Positions 51,420 to 60,242 of a stretch of DNA of 64,000 bases are shown piece after piece. Position numbers and translations under genes: made by a program. The first letter of the stretch is position 1. Every line of letters starts with the position of its first letter. The stretch comes from Anaerolineales bacterium. GTDB taxonomy: Bacteria > Chloroflexota > Anaerolineae > Anaerolineales > Villigracilaceae. The notes below the pieces were generated by a model that saw nothing but the letters and a program-made list of their open reading frames with translations, searched no databases and had not been told where the DNA came from. The stretch covers positions 1 through 64,000 of the forward strand of contig JAEURJ010000016.1 of NCBI GenBank assembly GCA_016789305.1, given 5' to 3'.

Positions 51420-52040
51420 ATGTCTGATGCCATTACCCGCTACGAACTGCCGCCCGCAGGCATTACCCTGCTTGGGTATGTTGTGCGGCGTATGCACAAA
51501 ACCAAATGGCTGACAGTCATTCCATCACTGCTTGCTGAGAATAAAAACAGTGAGGCACTTGCGCAGGTCGCCATGTATGCAGTGACATCTTCCACTTCGT
51601 TCGGGCAGGCGTACTATCAACCGCAATTCAATTCAGTGGGTGCAGAAATCAGTGAAACAGATCCAGCTACAGGCGCGGTGGTGACCGCAAAATTGCTTTC
51701 CACTTCGCCGCATTATTTCATTACGTATTCCGCCGCCATGCCCAACGGAGATATCTTCTCCGGCAATGAAGAGATTACCGGCACTACCGTCGGCCTGCGT
51801 GGACTCGGCATGCCTGCTCCTTCGAAATTCAATTTCACCTCCGGCAAATACACCGCTGAGTTGAGCGGACTTCTCACCAGTGAACTCGCCCTTTCATTCA
51901 TCGGACGCACGCGCATCCGTGCCTATGGGTTCTTAAATTTCTTCGATAACGCAAACAATAAAGGCAAGTTATCGATTGATCGAAATGGAAGCATCCAACT
52001 TGAAATTAATGACCAAAAAGTGGAGCCGCAACCCGCATGA
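51420..52040 (+). CDS. Hypothetical protein coupled to photolyase
   Basis: It encodes 206 residues. No family was recognised. The protein starts with a mixed segment ITLLGYVVRRMHKTKWLTVIP, then has beta-rich polar sequence with many Thr, Ser and Gly (TDPATGAVVTAKLLSTSPHY, GNEEITGTTVGLRGLG). It ends in a helix and NGSIQLEINDQKVEPQ. It has no clear signal peptide or catalytic motif. Its stop overlaps the ATG of the photolyase gene (ATGA), so the two are co-translated; a role in light or UV response is inferred only from this. Confidence 0.6.
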   Translation: MSDAITRYELPPAGITLLGYVVRRMHKTKWLTVIPSLLAENKNSEALAQVAMYAVTSSTSFGQAYYQPQFNSVGAEISETDPATGAVVTAKLLSTSPHYFITYSAAMPNGDIFSGNEEITGTTVGLRGLGMPAPSKFNFTSGKYTAELSGLLTSELALSFIGRTRIRAYGFLNFFDNANNKGKLSIDRNGSIQLEINDQKVEPQPA

Positions 52041-53401
52041 CTTCGATCTGGTGGATTCGCCGCGACTTAAGATTGACGGATAACCCCACGCTTCATTCTG
52101 CGCTTGAATCGGGTTCCGTTATTCCAGTCTTTATCCTCGACCCGGCATTTTCATATCAATCTTCCCGCCGAAAGAATTTTCTTCACGAAGGGCTTTCTGC
52201 CCTGGACAGTAGTTTGCGCGCCCGTGGTTCCCATCTTGTCATTCGCACAGGCAAGTCCAATGAAGTTCTTCGCAACCTCTTTGATGAGACCAAAAGCGAT
52301 TCCGTCTTCGCCGAAGAGGATTTTACGCCCTATGCCCGCGAACGCGATTCGCTGATCAGCAAAATACTGCCGCTGCAATTGGTCAACGGACAAACCGTGC
52401 ATCATCCCAAATCCATCCTTAAAGCGGATGGCAGGCCTTACACGGTGTACACCCCATATTCCAAAGTATGGAAGGCGCATTTATCAAAAATAAAACTTCT
52501 CCCTGTGCCGGAGAGAATCAATACGCCGGCGGGCATCGCTTCTGAATCCATTCCTGAATTTCAATCCAATCCCCTCTTCCCTTCCGGGGAAGAGGAAGCA
52601 TTGATCCGCCTCGAAGAGTTTTTGCACAAAAAAATCTATTCCTATGCCGATGATCGCAATCGCATGGACCTGGATGGCACATCTTCGCTCTCGCCGTATC
52701 TGCGCTTTGGAATGCTCGGGCTAAGGCAGGCCGTCAGTGCGGCGAAACAGGCCATGAGCGAAGGAAGAAGCGCGGAGTCAAAACACAACGCAGAGATCTG
52801 GCTCAATGAATTGATCTGGCGTGAGTTCTACATCCAGATCTTGTATCACTTCCCGCATGTGAGTAAGAGATCGTTCAATCCATCATTGGCGAATATTCCG
52901 TGGCGAAATAACGAGACTGAATTTACTGCCTGGAAGAATGGGCTCACCGGCATGCCGATTGTCGATGCGGCCATGCGCCAACTCAAAGAAACGGGCTGGA
53001 TGCATAACCGCGCGCGCATGATTGTGGCATCCTTTTTAGTAAAGGATTTGTTAATTGATTGGCGTTGGGGCGAAGCATGGTTCATGGAAAATCTACTGGA
53101 CGGCGACCCTGCTGCGAACAACGGCGGCTGGCAATGGACTGCGGGCACCGGCACAGATGCCGCACCATACTTCAGAATTTTCAACCCCGTTCTGCAAAGC
53201 GCAAAGTTTGACCCGAACGGCGATTACATCCGCAAATGGGTTCCTGAATTGAACAAGCTGAGTGCAAAAGAAATTCACGCCCCATGGGATTTTGAAATTA
53301 AAGCAGCGGGCTATCCTGAAAAGCCGATTGTGGATCGTGAGATCGTAAAAGAAAGAACATTGAAAGCATACAACGAATCGAAAGTAGTAAGTCAAAAGTG
53401 A
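52037..53401 (+). CDS. phr: Deoxyribodipyrimidine photolyase (class I CPD type)
   Basis: It encodes 454 residues. It splits UV-induced pyrimidine dimers with blue light and FAD. The antenna domain starts WWIRRDLRLTDNPTLHSAL. The FAD domain contains DLDGTSSLSPYLRFGML, the WREFYIQILYHFP region and the C-terminal NNGGWQWTAGTGTDAAPYFRIFNP that binds FAD and DNA. All usual blocks are present. Its end overlaps the P450 gene by 4 bases (GTGA/ATGA type). Photolyases are frequent partners of LitR/CarH-controlled carotenoid genes. Confidence 0.95.
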   Translation: MTSIWWIRRDLRLTDNPTLHSALESGSVIPVFILDPAFSYQSSRRKNFLHEGLSALDSSLRARGSHLVIRTGKSNEVLRNLFDETKSDSVFAEEDFTPYARERDSLISKILPLQLVNGQTVHHPKSILKADGRPYTVYTPYSKVWKAHLSKIKLLPVPERINTPAGIASESIPEFQSNPLFPSGEEEALIRLEEFLHKKIYSYADDRNRMDLDGTSSLSPYLRFGMLGLRQAVSAAKQAMSEGRSAESKHNAEIWLNELIWREFYIQILYHFPHVSKRSFNPSLANIPWRNNETEFTAWKNGLTGMPIVDAAMRQLKETGWMHNRARMIVASFLVKDLLIDWRWGEAWFMENLLDGDPAANNGGWQWTAGTGTDAAPYFRIFNPVLQSAKFDPNGDYIRKWVPELNKLSAKEIHAPWDFEIKAAGYPEKPIVDREIVKERTLKAYNESKVVSQK

Positions 53402-54681
53402 CGAATCAAAAACTCTCTCCTGAAACTGGTCGCGCAGCAATGCTGGCCTTGCTTAAAGAAAAATCCCCATTGGGCCCATTGAAGGTCATGGCCAAACATG
53501 TGGGCCGCTTCTTTCAAATTCCCCTGCCCATGTTTAAACCGTATGTGGTCTTTGGTCCTGGGGCAGTCCGCAAAGTATTGGTGACCGAACGGGACAAAGT
53601 GTTGTGGCGCAACACCGACCCGGTCACCGATCTGCTGGGCCGCGGCGTGTTGATCGTGGACGGCGAGGAGCACGACCAATACCGCGCCTTAATGGAGCCG
53701 CCGCTTCACCCTTCGCGATTGCCTGATTACACCCAAATGATGATCCAGCAAACGGACAGAGTCTCCTGCCAATGGAAAGACGGCGAAACGGTTGACATGC
53801 TCATCGAAAGCCGCAAGATCGCGCTGCTTATCATCATGCAAACCTTGTTCAGCAAGGACGTTTGGGATGATCTAAGGATAATTTGGAAACCGATCCTAAA
53901 AGCCATTGAATATATTTCTCCCGGCGCATGGATCATCTGGCGAAATATCCCGCGATTTGGATTTCGCAAACCATTGAAGCAATTGGATGATTATTTGTTT
54001 GGGATTATTGAGAAAAGAAGGAAAGAAGAAAGAAAAGAAAACGACCTGCTCCAGCATTTGATCGATGCAGGTTTGACAAATCAAGTCATTCGCGACCAGA
54101 TGCTGACCATGATGATCGCCGGGCATGACACTTCCACCGCATTACTGGCATGGACATTTGCGCTGCTGGGACAGCATCCAAAAATTCACTTACAAGTGAT
54201 CGATGAAGTGGATCATGCCGAAAAACCTCAGCTGCTTGACCGCGTGATCAAGGAAAGCCTGCGCCTTTACCCACCCATTCACATTGGCAATCGCCGCATC
54301 GCTGAAGAAATGGATTTCGATGGAAACAAAATTCCAAAAGATGAGCGCATGTTTTATTCTATTTATCTTACGCATCGCGACCCTGAGATCTGGGAGAACG
54401 CGGAAGACTTCTGCCCCGAGCGTTTTTCTCACGGACGCAAAACGCCGCCGATGAGCTACATTCCCTTTGGAGGCGGTCCGCGCGCCTGCATTGGCGCGGC
54501 GTTTGGTCAGGCTGAAGCGCGTATCGTGATGGCTCATCTTCTAAGAACGTATACATTTGAATTCACAAATCATCCCATTCATGCTCACATGGGTGCCACC
54601 TTGGAGCCGCGCCCGGGTGTGAGGATGAAAATATATAAACGCGCTCTTGCCGCCGTCTCCGGCGGCGAGGACGCCGCCTAG
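53398..54681 (+). CDS. Cytochrome P450, candidate carotenoid hydroxylase
   Basis: It encodes 427 residues. The heme-binding loop is FGGGPRACIGAAFGQAE with the Cys ligand. The I-helix oxygen-binding motif is AGHDTSTALL and the K-helix ExxR is ESLRLYPP. No N-terminal membrane anchor is present, so it is soluble or peripheral. In Thermus, CYP175A1 beside crtB and a photolyase hydroxylates beta-carotene, and this gene's position next to a lycopene cyclase suggests the same. The start GTG at 53398 follows the photolyase by overlap. Confidence 0.9.
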   Translation: MTNQKLSPETGRAAMLALLKEKSPLGPLKVMAKHVGRFFQIPLPMFKPYVVFGPGAVRKVLVTERDKVLWRNTDPVTDLLGRGVLIVDGEEHDQYRALMEPPLHPSRLPDYTQMMIQQTDRVSCQWKDGETVDMLIESRKIALLIIMQTLFSKDVWDDLRIIWKPILKAIEYISPGAWIIWRNIPRFGFRKPLKQLDDYLFGIIEKRRKEERKENDLLQHLIDAGLTNQVIRDQMLTMMIAGHDTSTALLAWTFALLGQHPKIHLQVIDEVDHAEKPQLLDRVIKESLRLYPPIHIGNRRIAEEMDFDGNKIPKDERMFYSIYLTHRDPEIWENAEDFCPERFSHGRKTPPMSYIPFGGGPRACIGAAFGQAEARIVMAHLLRTYTFEFTNHPIHAHMGATLEPRPGVRMKIYKRALAAVSGGEDAA

Positions 54682-54693
54682 AGCAGAACTAAC

Positions 54694-55488
54694 ATGACCT
54701 ACTTTGGATTTCTCCTTCGCTTTCTCGTGATTCCCATCTTAATATTTCTCGCCATCACCTGGTGGGACAATAAAACGAACAAACCTACGCCGGGTTTTGC
54801 CAATGACCGCGCCGTATGGATTGCAATCCTTGTCCATGTGGTGCTTGCTGTGGTGTACACCACGCCATGGGATAATTACCTCGTTGCCACGGGCGTCTGG
54901 TATTACAATCCCGATCTGGTCACAGGCATTGTGTTCGGTTATGTTCCCATTGAAGAATATACATTCTTTGTTGTGGAAACCATCCTTTCCGGCCTATGGT
55001 GGTGGTTTCTCGCCAGAAGGCTTTCCGGACCCACAGAAATTTTCAAGCCATCAAAATCCGCGCGGATCATCGCTTCGGGTATTTTGTTCATAGCCTGGGC
55101 CGTCTTCACTGTCTTGTTTTTTAGTGACAACGAACCCATCACATATTTATCCATCACATTGTTCTGGGCATTGCCTGCCATTTTCCCGCAGCTGCTGTAC
55201 GGAGCGGATATCCTCTGGCATTACCGCAAGCTTGTCTCTCTTGGCATTCTCATTCCAGGGACCTATCTCTCGCTCGCCGATATCGTCGCACTTAAAGATA
55301 CAACCTGGTCCATTTCCCCATCACAGACCACGGGTGTCCTCTTTTTCGGCATTCTGCCGCTTGAGGAAGTCGTATTCTTTTTCATCACAAATGTTCTGAT
55401 CATCTTCGGCATGACTCTTCTTCTATCCTACATTGGCTCGCAACGATTTGCAGTCTGGAAATCAAATCACTACAAAGGACTCCCATAA
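54694..55488 (+). CDS. Lycopene cyclase, fused CrtYcd type
   Basis: It encodes 264 residues with about seven membrane helices. Two tandem lycopene-cyclase domains are visible: the first has TTPWDNYLVATGVWYYNPD and FGYVPIEEYTFFVVETIL, the second has DTTWSISPSQTTGVLFFGIL and PLEEVVFFFITNVLI. The Pro-x-Glu-Glu pairs are the hallmark of CrtYc and CrtYd. In Actinobacteria these are separate subunits, while archaea and some others have the fused form. It cyclises lycopene ends to beta rings. It lies 12 bases after the P450 gene. Confidence 0.88.
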   Translation: MTYFGFLLRFLVIPILIFLAITWWDNKTNKPTPGFANDRAVWIAILVHVVLAVVYTTPWDNYLVATGVWYYNPDLVTGIVFGYVPIEEYTFFVVETILSGLWWWFLARRLSGPTEIFKPSKSARIIASGILFIAWAVFTVLFFSDNEPITYLSITLFWALPAIFPQLLYGADILWHYRKLVSLGILIPGTYLSLADIVALKDTTWSISPSQTTGVLFFGILPLEEVVFFFITNVLIIFGMTLLLSYIGSQRFAVWKSNHYKGLP

Positions 55489-55887
55489 ATGAACGACAAT
55501 CTTAAGCAGTTTGAAAATCAGAAATATCTGAACATCGAGACCTTTCGTAAAAATGGACAGGGCGTTAAAACTCCGGTCTGGTTCGCACAGGATGGGGAAA
55601 CGCTTCATCTTTGGACCCAGGCAGATTCCGGCAAAGCAAAGCGGATTCGACGGGATGGCTCGGTCCGCGTTGCGCCTGCACTCATGTCCGGTGAACTGGT
55701 TGGAGAATGGCTGCCTGCGCGCGCCCAGGCGGATGAATCCAGCGAGGCGATCAACCATGTCAAAAAGTTGATGACCAAAAAATATGGTCTGATGTTCCAT
55801 ATCTTTGGATTCGTTGGACGAATGCGCGGCGGTTCAAAGTACACCGATATCAAGATCAACCTCCAGGAAACCTCGAAATTGAATTAA
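55489..55887 (+). CDS. PPOX-class flavin/F420-dependent protein
   Basis: It encodes 132 residues of split-barrel fold. The segment KYLNIETFRKNGQGVKTPVWF, LWTQADSGKAKRIRRDGSVRVAP and GEWLPARAQADESSEAI match the PPOX class of probable F420- or FMN-dependent oxidoreductases. The substrate is unknown. It starts one base after the cyclase stop, so it is in the same operon. A reductive step on a carotenoid or quinone is possible but not shown. Confidence 0.8.
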   Translation: MNDNLKQFENQKYLNIETFRKNGQGVKTPVWFAQDGETLHLWTQADSGKAKRIRRDGSVRVAPALMSGELVGEWLPARAQADESSEAINHVKKLMTKKYGLMFHIFGFVGRMRGGSKYTDIKINLQETSKLN

Positions 55888-55978
55888 GAAACTCTGATTT
55901 TTCTCTAAACCATCCTTTAACTTTACAGATTAACATCAGTGAAATTTTAGAAACTGAACAAGGGAAGAGAGAATTCAA

Positions 55979-56635
55979 ATGATCGATAAATTGGAAGCTA
56001 CAATATTAGGGGCCATGCAGGCTATTTTCGATGAATTGGGCTGGTTGGGGGTGACCATCATCATGATCGTGGAGAATGCCACCGGACTTACCCCCAGCGA
56101 AGTGGTGCTGGGTTTTGCAGGTTGGATGCTGATCGACGCTCATGGACTGCCGTTTACAACCGTTTTCTGGGGCGGTCTGGCAGCAGCCATCGGCAGTGTG
56201 ATCGGTTCTTCGATGCTCTATTGGGCGGCAAGGATCGGCGGCCGCCCGGTAGTGGACCGCATGGCAAAATTCTTTCGAATTGATATGCGCCATATTGAGC
56301 GGGTGGAACGCATGGCAGAGAAGTGGGGAACGGGATTTATTTTCTTCGGCAGGCTGCTGCCCGGGATCCGCACACTCGTAGCCATCCCTGCCGGGCTGAC
56401 ACGCATCCCATTTGCAACATTCGCAGCCGCCACCTTCGCAGGAGCCTACATCTGGTGCACCTTGTTCATTGGTGCGGGATACTTCCTCGGGCATGAGTGG
56501 CATCTGCTTAGTGGAATTGTCAAACAGGCCATCCCTTACGCAATGATGGCTGCCGTTTTGACAGGGATCAGTTTTGTTTTCTGGCAGTTTTGGTTGAAAA
56601 AGAAATGGTCCCCAGCGAAAGTGGAAATTGAGTAA
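55979..56635 (+). CDS. DedA-family membrane protein
   Basis: It encodes 218 residues. DedA features: the re-entrant ENATGLTPSEVVLGFAGW with Glu/Ser-Glu, GSVIGSSMLYWAARIGGRP, FFGRLLPGIRTLVAIPAGLTR with the conserved Arg and Pro pair, and four or five helices in the rest. A short leader with AAGAGAGA precedes the ATG. It is the last gene of the run and is closed by a terminator. A role in lipid-carrier flipping is known for some relatives. Confidence 0.87.
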   Translation: MIDKLEATILGAMQAIFDELGWLGVTIIMIVENATGLTPSEVVLGFAGWMLIDAHGLPFTTVFWGGLAAAIGSVIGSSMLYWAARIGGRPVVDRMAKFFRIDMRHIERVERMAEKWGTGFIFFGRLLPGIRTLVAIPAGLTRIPFATFAAATFAGAYIWCTLFIGAGYFLGHEWHLLSGIVKQAIPYAMMAAVLTGISFVFWQFWLKKKWSPAKVEIE

Positions 56636-56637
56636 CG

Positions 56638-56668
56638 AAAAAGAGGCATGCGCTGCATGCCTCTTTTG
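56638..56668. terminator. Bidirectional intrinsic terminator
   Basis: The arms AAAAGAGGCATGC and GCATGCCTCTTTT pair perfectly around GCT. It separates the converging DedA and MATE genes. Confidence 0.9.
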
Positions 56669-56673
56669 ATCGA

Positions 56674-58047
56674 TCAAATTGCCGGTTCATTCACAAGATC
56701 GTGAATCCACTTACGCGAGCGGAAGCGCCAGAAACTGACAAAGGCTTTGGCAATTTCCTCAAGAGCCACCATCAAATATACATAATATACAGGAAGGTGA
56801 AAAACGAACGCACTGATATAGGCGGCGGGAACACCGATCAACCAGATGGAGCAAATCTCCATAATGAGCGCAAAGCGGGTATCTCCACCGGCGCGTAAAG
56901 CACCAATGAATGTGGAGAAGTTGAACATGCGGATCCACAAGGTACAAGCCATCATCAACATCAACATTTGGACATTATGCACCCCATTCGGTGAAAGCTT
57001 AAATAAGCCCGAACTGGTCATAACATCGCGCAGCGAAAACACGAGCAGCCCCACCAGCCATGCAGCCGAAACGCTCAAGATGATCATGCGGCGCACAGTT
57101 TCGTAGGCTTCCTCTTTTTTACCTGCACCAATACGATTCCCCACCATGACCGCACAGGCATTTCCCAACCCAATGAAGACGACAAAACCCAGTTCCTCAA
57201 TCGTGGCATTGACATTGATTGCCGAGATGGAATCCGTGCTGATGTGAGCGTAGATGGCGTTATACGTGGTGATTCCCACCGACCAGAACAATTCATTCGC
57301 CATGGCCGGCAGCGCGGTGCGCAGGACTCGTGCAAAAAATGTCATATCGAAGGAGAATAGTGTTTTGAGGCCGCCTGCAAGCGGAGTCTTTTGAGTGTAG
57401 ACAAGGATCAGGAGCAGGGCCAGCTCCAGGGTCCAGCCGGAAGCGGTGCCAATCGCCGCACCCCGCACCCCCAACTCGGGAAGTCCTCCAAGGCCAAAGA
57501 TGAGCATGTAACCAAGGATCGTCTTGAAAAACAATGCCGTGATGGTGGCAACCACCGTAATGCGGACGAGTTGAATGCTGCGCAACACGGTTACGTACGA
57601 GGTGGCGATTGCCACCGGTATATAACTCAACCCGACGATGCGAAGATACTGCGAACCGATCGCGATGACTTCGGCATCGTTGGTATACAAACCAAGGACT
57701 CTCTGTGGAATGAAAACAGCGGCAAGCGTAAAAATCGAAGCGAACGACGAGGTAACCAGAATGCTCATACCCAGCACTTTTCGAATCGGTTCGATCTCCT
57801 GCTTGCCCCAAAACTGGGCAGTGAAGATGGCCATGCCGCTGGTGGTTCCAAACAGCAAAAGGATCAACACAAAGAAAACCTGGTTGGCCAACCCAAGGGC
57901 GGCAATTGAGGTTTCGCCCAACTGCCCCACCATGACCACATCGATCATATTCAATGCGGCGCTAATCAATTGTTGAAAGGAGATCGGCAGCGCGATCCAT
58001 AGCATTTCTTTCAGGAAGGCACGGTCGCGTAAAAAGGAGAGATTCAT
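56674..58047 (-). CDS. MATE-family efflux transporter
   Basis: It encodes 457 residues from the ATG at 58047; a TTG at 58068 would add seven residues. Twelve membrane helices in two related halves are seen. The N-terminal FLKEMLWIALPISFQQLISAALNMIDVVMVGQLGE and GLANQVFFVLILLLFGTTSGM are typical of MATE proteins of the DinF/NorM type. It exports cationic drugs or metabolites in exchange for sodium or protons. No clear ribosome binding site precedes the start. Confidence 0.88.
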   Translation of the reverse strand: MNLSFLRDRAFLKEMLWIALPISFQQLISAALNMIDVVMVGQLGETSIAALGLANQVFFVLILLLFGTTSGMAIFTAQFWGKQEIEPIRKVLGMSILVTSSFASIFTLAAVFIPQRVLGLYTNDAEVIAIGSQYLRIVGLSYIPVAIATSYVTVLRSIQLVRITVVATITALFFKTILGYMLIFGLGGLPELGVRGAAIGTASGWTLELALLLILVYTQKTPLAGGLKTLFSFDMTFFARVLRTALPAMANELFWSVGITTYNAIYAHISTDSISAINVNATIEELGFVVFIGLGNACAVMVGNRIGAGKKEEAYETVRRMIILSVSAAWLVGLLVFSLRDVMTSSGLFKLSPNGVHNVQMLMLMMACTLWIRMFNFSTFIGALRAGGDTRFALIMEICSIWLIGVPAAYISAFVFHLPVYYVYLMVALEEIAKAFVSFWRFRSRKWIHDLVNEPAI

Positions 58048-58079
58048 GGGAAAGGGTTCCAGGAACAATGGATAAAAAA

Positions 58080-58112
58080 GTCGTTGAATGTTTTAAGCCA
58101 ACATTCAACGAC
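58080..58112. repeat. Perfect inverted repeat between MATE and GT2 genes
   Basis: The 13-base arms GTCGTTGAATGTT and AACATTCAACGAC flank seven bases. It lies just downstream of the glycosyltransferase gene on the minus strand and may serve as its terminator hairpin, though no T-run is seen. Its GTTGAA/TTCAAC composition recalls the palindromes at 15079 and 24194. Confidence 0.65.
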
Positions 58113-58134
58113 TCACGACTAAAACAATCAACGC

Positions 58135-59067
58135 CTATTGATCTTCCGGCGCTTCTCTTACGATATACAACGGCCTGCCCTTGGCTTCATCATACAATCG
58201 TCCGACGTATTCTCCGAGGATGCCCAGTGAGATCAACTGGACACCGCCAAGGAACAGGACCGAGATCAACGTGGTGGTTTGACCTTCGAAGAAATGCGAG
58301 CCGGCCAGGCGTAAAATCGCGACCAGCGGAATGGCAAGAATCGAAACGCCTGCGGAGAAAAAGCCAAAGAAAGTGGCGACTTGTAATGGAAAATACGAGA
58401 AACTCGTGATCGCATTCAAGGCGAGGCGCAGCATCTTGCTGAACGGATATTTCGTCACACCTGCCACACGCGCCGCGCGCTTGTAGGTGACACCGATCTG
58501 CTTGAACCCGACCCATGCGGACATGCCGCGTGGGAAGCGATGACGTTCCTTCATTTGTTTGAGCACGTTGACCACCTTGCGATCCATCAAACGGAAGTCG
58601 CCGGTGTCCACGGGAATTTTCACATCGGTGATGCTATAAATCAGCCGATAAAACATGGCAGCGGTGAATTTCTTGAACCAGGTCTCGCCTTCGCGTTCGC
58701 CGCGCACAGCATAGACGACCTCATAGCCTTCCTTCCACTTCTTCGCCAGTTCAAGAATGGTTTCCGGCGGATCCTGCAGATCGGCATCGATAATCACGAT
58801 GGCATCGCCGCGGGCATAGTCCCAGCCGGCAGTGATGGCCACCTGATGACCGAAATTGCGCGCAAAGATCACAGGACGCACCGTTTTATCCTTCGTGGCC
58901 AGTTCACGGATTTTTTCGGTGGAGCCGTCTGTGGAACCGTCGTCCACGAGGATGAGTTCCCACGCTTCGCCGGAAGAATCCATTACTTCCTTCACGCGGC
59001 GATACAACTCCGGGAGGTTCTCGATCTCGTTATAAATGGGTGCAATGATTGAATAGATGATTTTCAT
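58135..59067 (-). CDS. Glycosyltransferase family 2, polyprenyl-phosphate sugar transferase type
   Basis: It encodes 310 residues. The GT2 start YSIIAPIYNEIENLPELYRRV and LVDDGSTDGST, then IIDADLQDPPE with the metal-binding Asp pair and QMKERHRFPRGMSAWVGFKQ, are typical of DPM1/ArnC/GtrB-like enzymes. Two C-terminal membrane helices (about 225-290) anchor it. It transfers a sugar to undecaprenyl phosphate or a similar lipid on the cytoplasmic side. Its start overlaps the AI-2E gene by 4 bases. Confidence 0.9.
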   Translation of the reverse strand: MKIIYSIIAPIYNEIENLPELYRRVKEVMDSSGEAWELILVDDGSTDGSTEKIRELATKDKTVRPVIFARNFGHQVAITAGWDYARGDAIVIIDADLQDPPETILELAKKWKEGYEVVYAVRGEREGETWFKKFTAAMFYRLIYSITDVKIPVDTGDFRLMDRKVVNVLKQMKERHRFPRGMSAWVGFKQIGVTYKRAARVAGVTKYPFSKMLRLALNAITSFSYFPLQVATFFGFFSAGVSILAIPLVAILRLAGSHFFEGQTTTLISVLFLGGVQLISLGILGEYVGRLYDEAKGRPLYIVREAPEDQ

Positions 59068-60242
59068 GAATCGTTGTTCCGTTTTGTTTTGGATGCAAGG
59101 CGCAGGGAGCGCTTTGCTTTTATTTTTTCTTCGGGCGTCACAAACCGTTTTTCATCGTCATCCGCGAACGGGACCATGCCCAGGATGCGGCGGCGCAGAT
59201 ACTCCATGATAACAACAACCGAGGCCAAGAGGGGGACGATCAACAAGGCCCCCATAATTCCTTCAAGAATTGTGGCGATCATGATCGCAATGAAGATCAC
59301 GCCTTCATTCATGTGCAGGCTGCGTCCCATGATGATCGGGCGCAGAAAGAAATTCTTCAGGTTGATCAGCACAAGATAGACAATGATCACAATGAGTGCC
59401 ACCCCAACATTGGAAACCGGGGATAACCACGATGCATTCGACCCTTCCAGCAGTGCCACGGCAACGGCAAGCGCCACCGCAAGGAACGGACCGACATCCG
59501 GGACCAAGGTAAACAATCCAGCCAGCACGCCCAACACCAATGCACCAGGGATGCCGATGAATGCCCATGCAATCGTGAAGACAACACCAACCACGATCAT
59601 CAACACGATCTGTCCGCGCAGATACGCCATCCACACGCTGCGCAGGCGTCTGTACAGTTGGTGCATATCATCGCGATACGCATCGGGAGCGAGATCGATC
59701 ATCCAATTGCGCATGTTCGGCCATTCGCTCATGAAGAGATGTACGCTCACCAGGATCACCAAAAACCACAACACATTGATCGAAGTGGTCTCCAGCAGGG
59801 CCAGCGCCTCTTCCGGCAAAGGCGTCAGCACGGTATCCTGCAAATGCGCGATGCTCTCCCCCAACTGCTCGAAATGAAACACCATCCCCGCAAACTGGAT
59901 GGGGTAGGAAAGCATTCCGCTGATCTCACGAGAAAGAGCCAGCAGGTCCTGCGCAACGAGTTTGATCTCGTCGAAAAAGATCGGGGTCAACGTGGCGGGG
60001 ATGCCCACCAAAAAGATCAGCGCGCCAAAGTACACAATATTGACCGCCGCCGTTCGCGACAGCTTTGTGTTCTGCGTCAACACCATGACGGCCGGGCTGA
60101 TGATATAAGCGATGAATGCGGAGATCACCAGCATCTTCACCGCTTCATGGGCATAGAACAGCAGGGCGATCAGCGCCGCGAAGATGATGATGCCCATCGT
60201 ATAACGAAAAGGAAGACTCCACTGACTTGTATTCTTTTTCAT
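59064..60242 (-). CDS. AI-2E-family transporter (YdiK/TqsA-like)
   Basis: It encodes 392 residues with about eight membrane helices. The first part IIFAALIALLFYAHEAVKMLVISAFIAYIISPAV and the C-terminal VPDVGPFLAVALAVAV, LINLKNFFLRPIIMGRSLHM match this family. A basic C-terminal tail of about 40 residues follows. Members export signalling molecules or sodium; the substrate is not known. It overlaps thrC and the GT2 gene by 4 bases each, so the three genes form one operon. Confidence 0.85.
   Translation of the reverse strand: MKKNTSQWSLPFRYTMGIIIFAALIALLFYAHEAVKMLVISAFIAYIISPAVMVLTQNTKLSRTAAVNIVYFGALIFLVGIPATLTPIFFDEIKLVAQDLLALSREISGMLSYPIQFAGMVFHFEQLGESIAHLQDTVLTPLPEEALALLETTSINVLWFLVILVSVHLFMSEWPNMRNWMIDLAPDAYRDDMHQLYRRLRSVWMAYLRGQIVLMIVVGVVFTIAWAFIGIPGALVLGVLAGLFTLVPDVGPFLAVALAVAVALLEGSNASWLSPVSNVGVALIVIIVYLVLINLKNFFLRPIIMGRSLHMNEGVIFIAIMIATILEGIMGALLIVPLLASVVVIMEYLRRRILGMVPFADDDEKRFVTPEEKIKAKRSLRLASKTKRNNDS

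Noticed and set aside
56006..56677. 223-residue minus-strand frame over the second DedA gene
   Set aside because: His/Cys/Gln-rich composition without domains, and it crosses the bidirectional terminator.
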